Positions 26,760 to 35,473 of a stretch of 64,000 bases of DNA are shown piece by piece. Location: the NCBI RefSeq assembly GCF_027625475.1, contig NZ_CP115174.1:1054001-1118000 (forward strand), written 5' to 3'. Source of the DNA: Sphingomonas abietis (GTDB lineage Bacteria > Pseudomonadota > Alphaproteobacteria > Sphingomonadales > Sphingomonadaceae). The position numbers and the translations under genes are program-made. The first letter of the stretch is position 1, and every line of letters starts with the position of its first letter. The notes under the pieces were generated by a model. The model saw only the letters and a program-made list of their open reading frames with translations. It was not told the DNA's origin and searched no databases.

Positions 26760-27911
26760 ATGGCCGGGATCGACGAGGCAGGAGGGACAGGATCCTCCCC
26801 ACGCGTCGATCGGGAGGACCGGATCGCCCGGCTGCGGCTGATGCGGACACAGACCGTGGGGCCGGTCACTTACGCCCAGTTAATGATACGCTTCGGCAGC
26901 GCCGCCGCCGCGCTGGAGGCGATCCCCGATCTGGCCCGGCGGGGCGGCGGCAAGGCGCCCGCGATACCGCCGCGCGCCGCGATCGAGCGCGAGGTCGCGG
27001 CGGTCGAGGCGGCCGGCGCCCGCTATCTGTTCCTGGGGCTGCCCGGCTATCCGGCGATGCTGGCGACGATCCCCACCGCACCACCGGCGCTGATCGTGCG
27101 GGGGCGCCGGGCGCTGCTCGATCGGCCGGTGGTGGGGATGGTCGGCGCGCGCAACGCCTCCGCATCGGCCTGCCGCTTCGCGCGGGGGCTCGCCGCCGAA
27201 CTGGGCGCGCGTGACGTCTCGGTGGCATCGGGCCTGGCCCGCGGGATCGATACCGCGGCGCATATGGGATCGCTGGAGGCGGGCACCATCGCGGTGATCG
27301 CGGGCGGCATCGATGTCGCCTATCCGCCCGAAAATGCCGACCTGCAGGAGCGGATCGCGCAGGAGGGCCTGCTGATCGCCGAGCAGCCGCCGGGGATCGA
27401 GCCGCGCGCGCGGCACTTCCCCTATCGCAACCGGATCATCGCCGGACTCGCCCAGGCGGTGCTGGTGGTGGAGGCGGCGCCCAAATCCGGCTCGCTGATC
27501 ACCGCGCGCTATGGCGGCGAATATGGCCGCGAGGTGCTGGCGGTGCCGGGATCGCCGCTCGATCCGCGCGCGCAGGGGTGCAATCTGCTGATCCGCGAGG
27601 GCGCGACCCTGATCCAGACCGCCGACGACGTGATCGAGGCGCTGCGCCCGATCGATCCGCGCATGGGCCTGCTGGAGCCGGGGGCAGGCGGCTACGGGAT
27701 AGGCGGCTATGGCGGCCCGCGCCCGGCGCTCGATGCCGACGATGCCGATCGCCGGGCCATCGTCGCGCTGCTCGGCCCGGTGCCGACGCCGGTGGACGAG
27801 ATCGTCCGCCAGTCGGGCCGCCCGCCCACGATCGTGCAGACCGTGCTGCTCGAACTGGAACTCGGCGGCAGGTTGGAGCGTCACGCCGGCGGTCAGGTCA
27901 GCCTGATCTGA
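26760..27911 (+). CDS. dprA: DNA-processing protein DprA
   Basis: Rossmann-fold protein that binds incoming single-stranded DNA and loads RecA during natural transformation. The 383 residues have an N-terminal helix-hairpin region, the DprA Rossmann core (VGMVGARNAS, SGLARGIDTAAH, GGIDVAYPPEN, KSGSLITARYGGEYGREVLA) and a C-terminal winged-helix domain (DEIVRQSGRPPTIVQTVLLE). A Gly-rich linker (GGYGIGGYGG) joins the last two. It is co-directional with plsY. No other competence gene is in the window. Confidence 0.93.
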   Translation: MAGIDEAGGTGSSPRVDREDRIARLRLMRTQTVGPVTYAQLMIRFGSAAAALEAIPDLARRGGGKAPAIPPRAAIEREVAAVEAAGARYLFLGLPGYPAMLATIPTAPPALIVRGRRALLDRPVVGMVGARNASASACRFARGLAAELGARDVSVASGLARGIDTAAHMGSLEAGTIAVIAGGIDVAYPPENADLQERIAQEGLLIAEQPPGIEPRARHFPYRNRIIAGLAQAVLVVEAAPKSGSLITARYGGEYGREVLAVPGSPLDPRAQGCNLLIREGATLIQTADDVIEALRPIDPRMGLLEPGAGGYGIGGYGGPRPALDADDADRRAIVALLGPVPTPVDEIVRQSGRPPTIVQTVLLELELGGRLERHAGGQVSLI

Positions 27912-27993
27912 CGACTCGGCGGACGTGGGGCGTCGGGATCGGCAGGGTGCGGTCTTGCGGCCGCGGATCGACGGCCCTGGTTGAGGAGATGTG

Positions 27994-28350
27994 ATGCCTG
28001 CCCGCCTGCTGCCGATCCTGATGCTGATCGGCTCCAACCTGTTCATGACCACCGCCTGGTACGGCCATCTGAAATTCAAGGACAAGCCGCTATGGGCGGT
28101 GATCCTGGTCAGCTGGATGATCGCCTTCGTGGAATATTGCCTGGCGGTGCCGGCCAACCGTTACGGCAGCGATGTCTATTCCACCGCCCAGCTCAAGGCG
28201 ATACAAGAGGTGATCACGCTGACCGTGTTCTGCGGTTTCTCGGTGGTGGTGCTGGGGCAGAAGATCACGGTGAACCAGCTGATCGGCTTCGCGCTGATCG
28301 CGGCTGGCGCCTTCTTCCTGTTCCGGGGTAGTGGACAAGCCCACGCTTGA
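27994..28350 (+). CDS. DUF486 / DMT-like small membrane protein
   Basis: Product of 118 residues with four transmembrane helices: LLPILMLIGSNLFMTTAWY, LWAVILVSWMIAFVEYCLAV, AIQEVITLTVFCGFSVVVL and LIGFALIAAGAFFLF. The HLKFKDKPLW and VPANRYGS motifs fit DUF486, a family related to small multidrug-resistance proteins. The ATG at 27994 has GAGGAG 5 nt upstream, and the adjacent GTG at 27991 is less likely. Its substrate is unknown. Confidence 0.82.
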   Translation: MPARLLPILMLIGSNLFMTTAWYGHLKFKDKPLWAVILVSWMIAFVEYCLAVPANRYGSDVYSTAQLKAIQEVITLTVFCGFSVVVLGQKITVNQLIGFALIAAGAFFLFRGSGQAHA

Positions 28351-28408
28351 CGAACCGCTCCGGAGCTTCCCAACTCATACGCGTACACGTGAGGACCAGA
28401 TCCAAGCC

Positions 28409-31036
28409 ATGAAGCTCGTCGTCGTCGAATCCCCCGCCAAGGCCAAAACCATCGAGAAATATCTCGGTCCCGGTTTCAAGGTTCTCGCCTCCTACGGCCA
28501 TGTCCGCGATCTGCCCGCCAAGGACGGTTCGGTGAACCCGGACGAGGGCTTCGCGATGGAGTGGGAAAATTATGCCGACAAGGCGCGCCAGCTGAAGGCG
28601 ATCGCCGACGAGGCCAAGGATGCCGACGCCCTGATCCTCGCGACCGATCCCGATCGCGAGGGCGAGGCGATCAGCTGGCATGTCCAGGAGGTGCTGCGCA
28701 AGCGCAAGGCGCTGCCCAAGGACACCCAGCGCGTCACCTTCAACGCGATCACCAAGGCCGCGGTGCTGAAGGCGATGGCCGAGCCGCGCGCGCTCGACGA
28801 GGATTTGATCGACGCCTATCGGGCGCGCCGCGCGCTCGATTATCTGGTCGGCTTCACGCTCTCGCCGGTGCTGTGGCGCAAGCTGCCCGGCGCCAAGTCG
28901 GCGGGCCGGGTGCAGTCGGTGGCGCTGCGCCTGGTGGTCGATCGCGAGCGCGAGATCGAGGCCTTCAAGGCCCAGGAATATTGGTCGGTTACCGCCGACA
29001 TGGAGCATGACGGCATCGGCTTCGTCTCGCGCCTGTCGAAGTGGAAGGGCGAGAAGATCGATCGCCTGACGATCGGCCAGGAGGGCGACGCGCTCGCCGC
29101 CAAGGCCGATGTCGAGGCGGCGCGGCTCGGCGTGGTCAGCGTCGAGACCCGGCCGCTCACCCGCAACCCACCGCCGCCCTTCACCACCTCCACCCTGCAG
29201 CAGGAGGCGGCGCGCAAGCTCGGTTTCTCGGCCAGCCACACGATGCGGGTGGCGCAGAATCTCTACGAGGACGGGCTGATCACCTATATGCGAACCGACG
29301 GCGTGCAGATGGACGAAAGCGCCATCTCCGCCGCCCGGCTGGCGATCGCCGAGCGCTATGACGGCGGCTACGTCCCCGACAAGCCGCGCGTCTACCAGAC
29401 CAAGGCGAAGAATGCGCAGGAGGCCCATGAGGCGATCCGGCCGACCGATTTCAGCCGCGAGAAGGCCGGATCGGGCGATCATGCGCGCCTCTACGAACTG
29501 GTGTTCAAGCGCGCGACGGCGAGCCAGATGGCATCCGCCCGGCTGGAGCGCACCACCGTCGATTTCGCCGACGGCACCGGCCAGCTGGGGCTTCGCGCCA
29601 CCGGCCAGGTCGTGCTGTTCCCCGGCTATCTCGCGCTCTACGAAGAGGGCCGCGACGATGAGGGCGACGAGGATGCCCGCCGCCTGCCGCGGATGAAGGA
29701 GGGCGACAGCCCGGCCGTGAAGCTGGTGAAGGCCGAGCAGCATTTCACCCAGCCGCCGCCGCGCTTCTCCGAGGCCAGCCTCGTCAAGAAGATGGAGGAG
29801 CTGGGGATCGGCCGCCCGTCGACCTACGCCTCGATCCTCCAGACGATCAAGGACCGCGAATATGTGCGAACCGAGAAGAACCGCTTCCACGCCGAGGAGA
29901 GCGGGCGGCTGGTGACGGCGTTCCTGGAGCGCTTCTTCGAGAAATATGTCAGCTTCGACTTCACTGCCGAGCTGGAGGAGGAGCTGGACGACATCTCCGG
30001 CGGCCGTGCCCAGTGGCAGGCGGTGCTGGAGGCCTTCTGGAAGGACTTCAAGCCGAAGACCGCCGAGGTGATGGAGCAGAAGCCGTCCGAAGTGACGGCC
30101 GAGCTCGACAAGTTCCTCGCGCCCTTCCTGTTCCCCGAGAAGGCGGACGGCACCGATCCGCGGCTGTGCCCGAATTGCGGCGTCGGCCAGCTGGCGTTGC
30201 GCGGCGGCCGCTTCGGCGCGTTCATCGCCTGCTCCAACTATCCGGAGTGCAAATATACCCGCCGCTTCGCCCAGCCGGGCGGCGCCGAGGCCGGTGGCGA
30301 CACCGGGCCGGAGGAGATCGGCAAGGATCCGGAGACGGGCGAGGCGATCACCAAGCGTTCGGGCCGGTTCGGGCCGTACATCCAGCTCGGCGAGGGCAAG
30401 GAGGCGAAGCGTTCGTCGATCCCCAAGGACGTGCCGCTGCTCGATCTGGAGATGGCGATCCGGCTGCTGTCGCTGCCGCGCACGGTCGGCGTGCATCCCG
30501 AGAGCGGCAAGGACATCACCGCCTCGATCGGCCGCTATGGGCCGTATCTGGCGCATGACGGCAAATATGCCCGCCTCCAGACGACGGCGGACGTGTTCGA
30601 GACCGGCATGAACAGCGCGGTGGCCAAGCTGGCCGAGGCGGCCGCCGGTGGCGGGCGTCGCCAGGGCGCCAGCCGCGAGCCGATCGCGGTGCTGGGCGCG
30701 CATCCGGATGGCGGCGCCGAGGTCAAGGTGATGGAGGGGCGCTTCGGCCCCTATGTCACCGACGGCACGACCAACGCGACGCTGCCCAAGGCCAAGGATC
30801 CCAAGGAACTGACGCTCGACGAGGCGGTGCTGCTGCTCGCCGAACGCGCCGCCAAGGGGCCGGCCAAGGGCAAGAAAAAGACGGCGCCCAAGAAGGCTGC
30901 GGCGGCCAAGAAGCCCGCTGCCGCCAAGGCGACTGCGGCCAAGAAGCCCGCCGCCAAGAAGCCTGCTGCCAAGAAGCCGGCGGCGAAGAAGGCTCCTGCG
31001 AAGAAGAGCACGGCGAAGGCGCCGGAAGAGGTCTGA
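28409..31036 (+). CDS. topA: DNA topoisomerase I
   Basis: Type IA topoisomerase relaxing negative supercoils. The 875 residues hold the TOPRIM domain (VVVESPAKAKTI, DPDREGEAISWH), the catalytic Y293 in LITYMRTDG, one four-cysteine zinc motif (LCPNCGVGQ ... CSNYPECKY), and further C-terminal repeats of the GRFGPYI type that lack cysteines. A Lys/Ala-rich tail of about 60 residues (KKPAAKKPAAKK) is typical of alphaproteobacterial TopA. The ATG at 28409 gives the canonical MKLVVVESPAK start. A kind C repeat follows the gene. Confidence 0.97.
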   Translation: MKLVVVESPAKAKTIEKYLGPGFKVLASYGHVRDLPAKDGSVNPDEGFAMEWENYADKARQLKAIADEAKDADALILATDPDREGEAISWHVQEVLRKRKALPKDTQRVTFNAITKAAVLKAMAEPRALDEDLIDAYRARRALDYLVGFTLSPVLWRKLPGAKSAGRVQSVALRLVVDREREIEAFKAQEYWSVTADMEHDGIGFVSRLSKWKGEKIDRLTIGQEGDALAAKADVEAARLGVVSVETRPLTRNPPPPFTTSTLQQEAARKLGFSASHTMRVAQNLYEDGLITYMRTDGVQMDESAISAARLAIAERYDGGYVPDKPRVYQTKAKNAQEAHEAIRPTDFSREKAGSGDHARLYELVFKRATASQMASARLERTTVDFADGTGQLGLRATGQVVLFPGYLALYEEGRDDEGDEDARRLPRMKEGDSPAVKLVKAEQHFTQPPPRFSEASLVKKMEELGIGRPSTYASILQTIKDREYVRTEKNRFHAEESGRLVTAFLERFFEKYVSFDFTAELEEELDDISGGRAQWQAVLEAFWKDFKPKTAEVMEQKPSEVTAELDKFLAPFLFPEKADGTDPRLCPNCGVGQLALRGGRFGAFIACSNYPECKYTRRFAQPGGAEAGGDTGPEEIGKDPETGEAITKRSGRFGPYIQLGEGKEAKRSSIPKDVPLLDLEMAIRLLSLPRTVGVHPESGKDITASIGRYGPYLAHDGKYARLQTTADVFETGMNSAVAKLAEAAAGGGRRQGASREPIAVLGAHPDGGAEVKVMEGRFGPYVTDGTTNATLPKAKDPKELTLDEAVLLLAERAAKGPAKGKKKTAPKKAAAAKKPAAAKATAAKKPAAKKPAAKKPAAKKAPAKKSTAKAPEEV

Positions 31037-31088
31037 GCCGTCGCCCCATGCCCCATTCGCGTCATGCGGGCGGGGCTCCGGATCTCGC

Positions 31089-31166
31089 GTGCTCCTGCGA
31101 AGGCAGGAGCCCAGAGCTGCAACCGCCGCATCCGATGCTCTGGGCTCCTGCGTGCGCAGGAGCACG
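31089..31166. repeat. Dispersed double-hairpin repeat, kind C (copy 1)
   Basis: Two hairpins, GCTCCTGCGAAGGCAGGAGC and GCTCCTGCGTGCGCAGGAGC, with outer arms CCCAGAG and CTCTGGG, in the space after topA. It is the same design as the two copies flanking the GIY-YIG gene at 50092 and 50484, and could act as a transcription or mRNA 3'-end signal for topA. Confidence 0.85.
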
Positions 31167-31248
31167 AATATCGCGGAATTTAGCTCGGTTCCGCCTTGTC
31201 TCCGATTTTTAGAAAACGACTTATCGCGCCAAACCAGCGGCTTATCCG

Positions 31249-31263
31249 TTAACCACGACTAAA
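31249..31263 (+). promoter_or_regulatory. CtrA-like site upstream of the 76-aa gene
   Basis: TTAACCACGACTAAA is one base from the CtrA consensus TTAA-N7-TTAA, and a second GTTAACC lies at 31277-31283, close to the SD. The tract 31200-31285 is distinctly AT-rich compared with its surroundings, as expected for a promoter. The link to CtrA control is inferred from the motif only. Confidence 0.3.
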
Positions 31264-31303
31264 GTCTTCATGAATTGTTAACCCTTCCAGCGAGGGAGTG
31301 TGC

Positions 31304-31534
31304 ATGTTCATGGATGTCGATATCGCGCGCCGCGAATGGATCGCGCGACTGGTGGAACAGGTCCGTCAGCTCAGGGTGGTGGCGGCCGCGGCGCAGACCG
31401 GCGCGATGCGGGACGAATTGAGCGACTATGCCGACCGGATCGATCGGCAGGCGAGCGAGATCGAGGCGCGGGCCGCGATCCATGCGCCTAGAGCGTCGCC
31501 AGCCGATCGTCGCCGAGCGTTTGCAGGATGCTGA
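31304..31534 (+). CDS. Small helical protein of unknown function
   Basis: Product of 76 residues, predicted mostly alpha-helical and charged (REWIARLVEQVRQLRVVAAA, RDELSDYADRIDRQASEIEA). AGGGAG lies 5 nt before the ATG at 31304, and an AT-rich promoter-like tract precedes it. Its last 47 bp overlap, antisense, the 3' end of the DsrE-like gene. This is unusual and lowers confidence, though the helical part ends before the overlap. Confidence 0.5.
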   Translation: MFMDVDIARREWIARLVEQVRQLRVVAAAAQTGAMRDELSDYADRIDRQASEIEARAAIHAPRASPADRRRAFAGC

Positions 31535-31841
31535 CCGGCCCGCCGAAGCCGATGCGCGGATCGAGCATGGCGGCTTCGATCCCCGTCAGCGCCAGCCCGC
31601 TCTGGCAGGCGATGATGGCGACGCCGAGGGCCAGCGCATCCTCGACCAATTCGGCCAGCGTCGGCAGCCCGGCCGCGCGATAATCGCCGTCGCGCGGATC
31701 GTGGAGCGGCGCCAGCGCGGAAACCGCCTCGCTCTGGCAGAATAGCCGCGCCGCGCCGCCGAGCGCGGCCTGCGCCGCCGCCAGTTCCAGCCCCGCCCGC
31801 AGGCCCGCCGGCCGGGTGACGATCAGCGTCAGGCCGCGCAT
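31488..31841 (-). CDS. DsrE/DsrF-like sulfur-relay family protein
   Basis: Product of 117 residues with a DsrE-type alpha/beta pattern: LTLIVTRPAGLRAGLELAAA, GGAARLFCQSEAVSAL, ELVEDALALGVAIIACQSGL, GFGGPVSILQTL. A conserved-looking cysteine in ACQSG is positioned like the sulfur-carrying cysteine of DsrE-like proteins. Its ATG overlaps the end of the MoeB/ThiF gene by 13 nt, so the two are expressed together. That fits a sulfur-transfer partner for an E1-like adenylating enzyme, though the pathway is not known. Confidence 0.7.
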   Translation of the reverse strand: MRGLTLIVTRPAGLRAGLELAAAQAALGGAARLFCQSEAVSALAPLHDPRDGDYRAAGLPTLAELVEDALALGVAIIACQSGLALTGIEAAMLDPRIGFGGPVSILQTLGDDRLATL

Positions 31842-32578
31842 CGGCAGCCCGGATCCTTGGGCAGCGCGATGGTGCGGAAGCGGAACGACAGCGCATCGAG
31901 CAGCAGCAGCTTGCCCGCCGTCTCCTCGCCGAACGGCACGATCTGGCGCACCGCCTCGATCGCCGCGAGGCTGCCCATCACCCCGGTCAGCGCGCCGAGC
32001 ACGCCCTGATCGGCGCAGCTGATGTCGGGCCGATCGGGATCGTCGCCGACCAGGCAGCGATAGCAGGGCCGCCCATCCTCCCAGCCGCGATAGACCGTGA
32101 GCTGGCCCTCGAACTGGCCGACCGCCGCCGACACCAAAGGCACGCGTGCCGCCGTCGCCGCATCCGAGACGATCAGGCGGGTGGCGAAATTGTCGGTGCC
32201 GTCGATCACGACGTCGACGCCTTCCAGCAATCGCGCGGCGCCATCGGCATCGAGGCGGCGATCGATCGGCGAGAAGCGCACGTCCGGGTTGAGCCGCTGG
32301 ACGACATTGGCGGCGGCGACCACCTTCTTGGCGCCGACGTCGCGGGTGGCGAAGAGGGTCTGGCGCTGGAGGTTGGAGAGCGACACGATATCGTCGTCCA
32401 CCACCGTCAGCCGGCCGACGCCGGCCGCCGCAAGATACTGGATCACCGGCGATCCGATCCCGCCGGCGCCGATCACGAGCGCATGGCTCTTCAGCAGCCG
32501 GGTCTGGCCGCCGCCGCCAATCTCCTTCAGGATGATGTGCCGCGCATAGCGGTCGAGCTGCTCGTCCCTCAAGATCAC
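31829..32578 (-). CDS. MoeB/ThiF-family adenylyltransferase (HesA/MoeB)
   Basis: E1-like enzyme that adenylates the C-terminal glycine of a ubiquitin-like sulfur carrier (MoaD or ThiS). The 249 residues show the ATP-binding VIGAGGIGSPVIQYLAAAGV, DDDIVSLSNLQRQTLF, the DGTDNFATR segment and the CYRCLVGDDP cysteine pair; the tail PGCRCAA suggests the second zinc pair. No rhodanese domain is present, which is closer to MoeB than to MOCS3-type proteins. The start is GTG at 32578 (MILRDEQLDRYARH). Upstream codons run into a kind A repeat and are not believed to be translated. Confidence 0.9.
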   Translation of the reverse strand: MILRDEQLDRYARHIILKEIGGGGQTRLLKSHALVIGAGGIGSPVIQYLAAAGVGRLTVVDDDIVSLSNLQRQTLFATRDVGAKKVVAAANVVQRLNPDVRFSPIDRRLDADGAARLLEGVDVVIDGTDNFATRLIVSDAATAARVPLVSAAVGQFEGQLTVYRGWEDGRPCYRCLVGDDPDRPDISCADQGVLGALTGVMGSLAAIEAVRQIVPFGEETAGKLLLLDALSFRFRTIALPKDPGCRCAA

Positions 32579-32596
32579 TGTTGCCCTGCGATCTCG

Positions 32597-32703
32597 CCGT
32601 CCGCCCCGAGCGCAGTCGAGGGATAGGCCGCGCGCAACCGAGGCGCCGCGGCACATCTCGTCTGCGCCCGACAGGGTGCCTCGACGGCGCTCGGCACGAA
32701 CGG
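32597..32703. repeat. Dispersed palindromic repeat, kind A (copy 3)
   Basis: Inverted repeat between dut and the moeB-like gene. Left arm CCGTCCGCCCCGAGCGCAGT and right arm, on the complementary strand, CCGTTCGTGCCGAGCGCCGT. The loop region is longer and more decayed than in other copies. It lies in the presumed leader of the moeB-like gene. Confidence 0.7.
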
Positions 32704-32726
32704 AGAGGCGGGGCGGGTGGAAGCGC

Positions 32727-33176
32727 TCACGGCAGCGAATGGCGGCCGGTCGAGCCGAAGCCGCCGGCGCCGCGCGCGGTGTCGTCGAGCGTCTCGACTT
32801 CCAGGAATCGCGCCGCCGTCACCTCGGCGGGCACCAGCTGGGCGACGCGCTCGCCGCGCTTCACCTCGAACGGCTCGGCGCCGAGATTGGCGAGGATCAC
32901 CTTCACCTCGCCGCGATAGTCGGCGTCGATCGTGCCCGGCGTGTTGAGGCAGGTGATGCCATGCTTGAGCGCGAGGCCCGAGCGCGGGCGGACCTGGATC
33001 TCGTAGCCGGCCGGGATCGCCACCGCGAAGCCGGTCGCGACGGCATGGCGATCGCCGGGGCCGAGCAGGATGTCCTCGGCCGACACGATGTCCATGCCGG
33101 CGGCGCCGGTGGTGGCGTAGGCGGGCGCGGGCAGGCCCTCGCCATGGGGCAGGCGCTTGAGCTGGATCTCGATCAT
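32727..33176 (-). CDS. dut: dUTP diphosphatase
   Basis: Hydrolyses dUTP to dUMP, keeping uracil out of DNA; functionally complementary to the uracil glycosylase at 9577. The 149 residues of a trimeric dUTPase show the five motifs: [44 protein letters not shown] and [11 protein letters not shown] (the last is the flexible P-loop-like motif). The ATG at 33176 overlaps the coaBC stop by 4 nt. The coaBC-dut pair is widespread in proteobacteria. Confidence 0.96.
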   Translation of the reverse strand: MIEIQLKRLPHGEGLPAPAYATTGAAGMDIVSAEDILLGPGDRHAVATGFAVAIPAGYEIQVRPRSGLALKHGITCLNTPGTIDADYRGEVKVILANLGAEPFEVKRGERVAQLVPAEVTAARFLEVETLDDTARGAGGFGSTGRHSLP

Positions 33177-34522
33177 GGTAGCTCCAAGAGGCTTTGGGCG
33201 AGAGATGCGGCGATGCGCTGGGCCAGTCGCTCGGCCACCGCCTGCTTGGGAAGATGGGGCCAATCCTCGACGCCCTGCGCGGTGACGAGGTGAACGCTGT
33301 TGGCATCGCCGCCCATCACGCTTTGCCCCGTCGGGCCGGAGACATCGTTGGCGACGATCCAGTCGCAGCCCTTGGCGGCGAGCTTGGCGCGGGCATGGGC
33401 GATCACGTCGTTGGTCTCGGCGGCGAAGCCGATGACGAGGCGCGGGCGCTTGGCGGAACGAGACAGGCCGGCGAGGATATCGGGATTCTGCACCAGCGCC
33501 AGCGTGGGCGGGGCGGCGCCGGGCTGTTTCTTGATCTTGATCGCTGTGGCATCGACATGCCAGTCGGCCACGGCGGCGACCATGATCGCGGCGTCGGCGG
33601 GCAGTGCCTGTTCGACCGCGGCGGCCATCTCGCGCGCGGTCTCGACGTCGATGCGCGTGACCCCCGGCGGGGTCGGCAGCGTGACCGGGCCGGCAACCAG
33701 CGTCACCTCGGCCCCCAGCCGCGCCAGCGCCCCGGCGATGGCGAAGCCCTGCTTGCCGGACGAACGATTGGCGATGTAGCGCACCGGATCGATCGGCTCG
33801 TGGGTCGGCCCGGCGGTGACGAGGATGCGCTGGCCGGTGAGCGGCCCGCGATCCGCCCGATCTTCGTTCGCACCGGGCGCCATCGAAGTGCGTGCCTCGG
33901 GCGCATCGCTTGCCGCACGTCCCTCGACTGCGCTCGGGACGAACGGGGGGGCGGTGTCGATCCCTAGCAGTCGAGCGGGGAAAGGCTTGTCCAGCGCCTC
34001 CTCGATCGCGGCGACGATCGCGTCGGGATCGGGCAGGCGGCCGGGGCCGAACTCGCCGCAGGCCATCATGCCCTCATCGGGCTCCATCACGATCACGTCG
34101 TCGGCACGCAGCTGGGCGACGTTGCGCACGGTCGCCGGGTGGAGCCACATGCGGACGTTCATCGCCGGCGCGCACAGCACCGGCTTGTCGGTGGCGAGCA
34201 GCAAAGTGGTGGCGAGATCGTCGCAGAGGCCCGCCGCCATCCGCGCCATCAGATTGGCAGTGGCGGGGCAGACGACGACGAGGTCGGCCTCGCGGCTGAG
34301 CTCGATATGGCCCATCTCGGCCTCGTCCTTGAGCGCGAACAGCGCGGTGTGGACCGGCTGTTCGGACAATGCGGCGAGCGTCATCGGGGTGATGAACTCG
34401 GCACCGGCCGGGGTCAGCACGCAGCGCACCGTATGGCCGCGCTTGCGCAGCGTCCGCAGCACTTCGCAGGCCTTGAAGGCGGCGATGCCGCCGCCGACGA
34501 TCAGGAGGATGCGCTTGCCCAT
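33173..34522 (-). CDS. coaBC: Bifunctional PPC decarboxylase / phosphopantothenate-cysteine ligase
   Basis: Two-step enzyme of coenzyme A synthesis. The 449 residues comprise the N-terminal flavoprotein CoaC domain (residues 1 to about 185; [20 protein letters not shown], the cysteine-flap region [11 protein letters not shown]) and the C-terminal CoaB ligase domain from about residue 228 ([32 protein letters not shown]). Between them, residues about 193-220 ([20 protein letters not shown] region) are encoded by a kind A palindromic repeat read in frame. Typical members are about 400 residues and lack this stretch. The start [11 protein letters not shown] is canonical. Confidence 0.95.
   Translation of the reverse strand: MGKRILLIVGGGIAAFKACEVLRTLRKRGHTVRCVLTPAGAEFITPMTLAALSEQPVHTALFALKDEAEMGHIELSREADLVVVCPATANLMARMAAGLCDDLATTLLLATDKPVLCAPAMNVRMWLHPATVRNVAQLRADDVIVMEPDEGMMACGEFGPGRLPDPDAIVAAIEEALDKPFPARLLGIDTAPPFVPSAVEGRAASDAPEARTSMAPGANEDRADRGPLTGQRILVTAGPTHEPIDPVRYIANRSSGKQGFAIAGALARLGAEVTLVAGPVTLPTPPGVTRIDVETAREMAAAVEQALPADAAIMVAAVADWHVDATAIKIKKQPGAAPPTLALVQNPDILAGLSRSAKRPRLVIGFAAETNDVIAHARAKLAAKGCDWIVANDVSGPTGQSVMGGDANSVHLVTAQGVEDWPHLPKQAVAERLAQRIAASLAQSLLELP
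33864..33947. repeat. Kind A palindromic repeat inside coaBC
   Basis: Copy 4 of the kind A repeat: left arm TCGTTCGCACCGGGCGCCAT, core GTGCGTGCCTCGGGCGCATC and GCCGCACG, right arm on the complementary strand CCGTTCGTCCCGAGCGCAGT. It shares the core with the copy at 4594. It keeps the coaBC frame open and encodes a linker between the two enzymatic domains. Confidence 0.85.
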
Positions 34523-34564
34523 CGGCGCCTCACATGGCGTGGCGGGAGGGGGAAGTCGAGGGGG

Positions 34565-35473
34565 TCAGCGCACCCGCCGGCGCTTGCGCATCATCAGGAT
34601 CGACCAGTCGCCGTTGCGGATGGTGTCGGCGAGCCGCATCCCCTCGCGGCGATAGGCGCCGGCCACCGCATCGGCCTGGGTGTTCAGCAGCCCGGCGAGG
34701 ATCAGCGTGCCGCCCGCATCGAGGGTGGCGGCGATCGACGGCGCCAGCTCGATCAGCGGCTGGGCGAGGATGTTGGCGATCACCAGATCGAACGGTGCGA
34801 GCTGGCGGTAGAGGTCATGATCGACCCCTTCGGCGACGGCCAGCGCCAGGCGGCTGCGATCGATCGGGTTGGCGTCCGCATTCTCCTCGGTCACCTCGAT
34901 CGAGACCGGATCGATGTCGGTCGCCAGCGCATGGGCGCGGGGCCAGAGCGACATCGCCGCGAACGCCAGCAATCCGGTGCCGGTGCCGACGTCGGCGATC
35001 ATCGCATGGCGCGCGCCCTGCCGCTTGAGCCTGTCGAGCATCATCAGGCAGCCGGTGGTGGTGTAATGGTGGCCGGTGCCGAAGGCGCGGCCGGCCTCGA
35101 TGTGGAAGACGGTGGCGTCTTCGGGGATGTCGTCGGCATGGGCGGAGGTGTGGACGTAGAAGCGGCCGGCGCGGATCGGCTCCAGCCCGGCCTGGCTCAG
35201 CGTCACCCAGTCCTGCGCCTCGACCTTCTCGACCACCGGCTTGATACGGGCGGCCGATGGCACCAGCGCCTGCACGGCGGCGATCGTCTCGGCGGTCGGC
35301 TGGCCCTCGCTATAGGCTTCGAGCAGCCATTCCTCGGGCCGCGTCTCGTCGGGTTCCAGCGTGTTGAGCACCGGCGGCTCGTCCATGGTGGGGAAGGGGT
35401 CGGTCGCCGACGCGAGGGCCTCGGCCTCCAGGCGCGTGCAGGGCAGCACGATCTTCCAGCTTTCAGCGGACAT
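34565..35473 (-). CDS. prmA: Ribosomal protein L11 methyltransferase
   Basis: Methylates ribosomal protein L11. The 302 residues have an N-terminal substrate-recognition region (about 1-110) and the SAM-binding domain with AFGTGHHYTTTGCLMMLDRL, ADVGTGTGLLAFAA (motif I) and VIANILAQPLIELAPSI, the NxxA signature. The ATG at 35473 has GGAG 6-9 nt upstream inside the end of the SDR gene, with which it overlaps by 11 bp. ATG at 35485 is an alternative. Confidence 0.93.
   Translation of the reverse strand: MSAESWKIVLPCTRLEAEALASATDPFPTMDEPPVLNTLEPDETRPEEWLLEAYSEGQPTAETIAAVQALVPSAARIKPVVEKVEAQDWVTLSQAGLEPIRAGRFYVHTSAHADDIPEDATVFHIEAGRAFGTGHHYTTTGCLMMLDRLKRQGARHAMIADVGTGTGLLAFAAMSLWPRAHALATDIDPVSIEVTEENADANPIDRSRLALAVAEGVDHDLYRQLAPFDLVIANILAQPLIELAPSIAATLDAGGTLILAGLLNTQADAVAGAYRREGMRLADTIRNGDWSILMMRKRRRVR

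Noticed and set aside
30860..31030. Separate Lys/Ala-rich histone-like gene at the end of topA
   Set aside because: It is in frame with topA without its own start signals, and Lys-rich tails are normal for alphaproteobacterial TopA.
28265..31165. Minus-strand open frame of 966 codons opposite topA
   Set aside because: Antisense shadow of topA: Leu/Gly/Arg-rich low-complexity translation. The plus strand encodes a complete topoisomerase.
32578..32656. N-terminal extension of the MoeB/ThiF-like protein
   Set aside because: The extra codons fall in a dispersed repeat and encode no conserved residues. The family start matches GTG at 32578.
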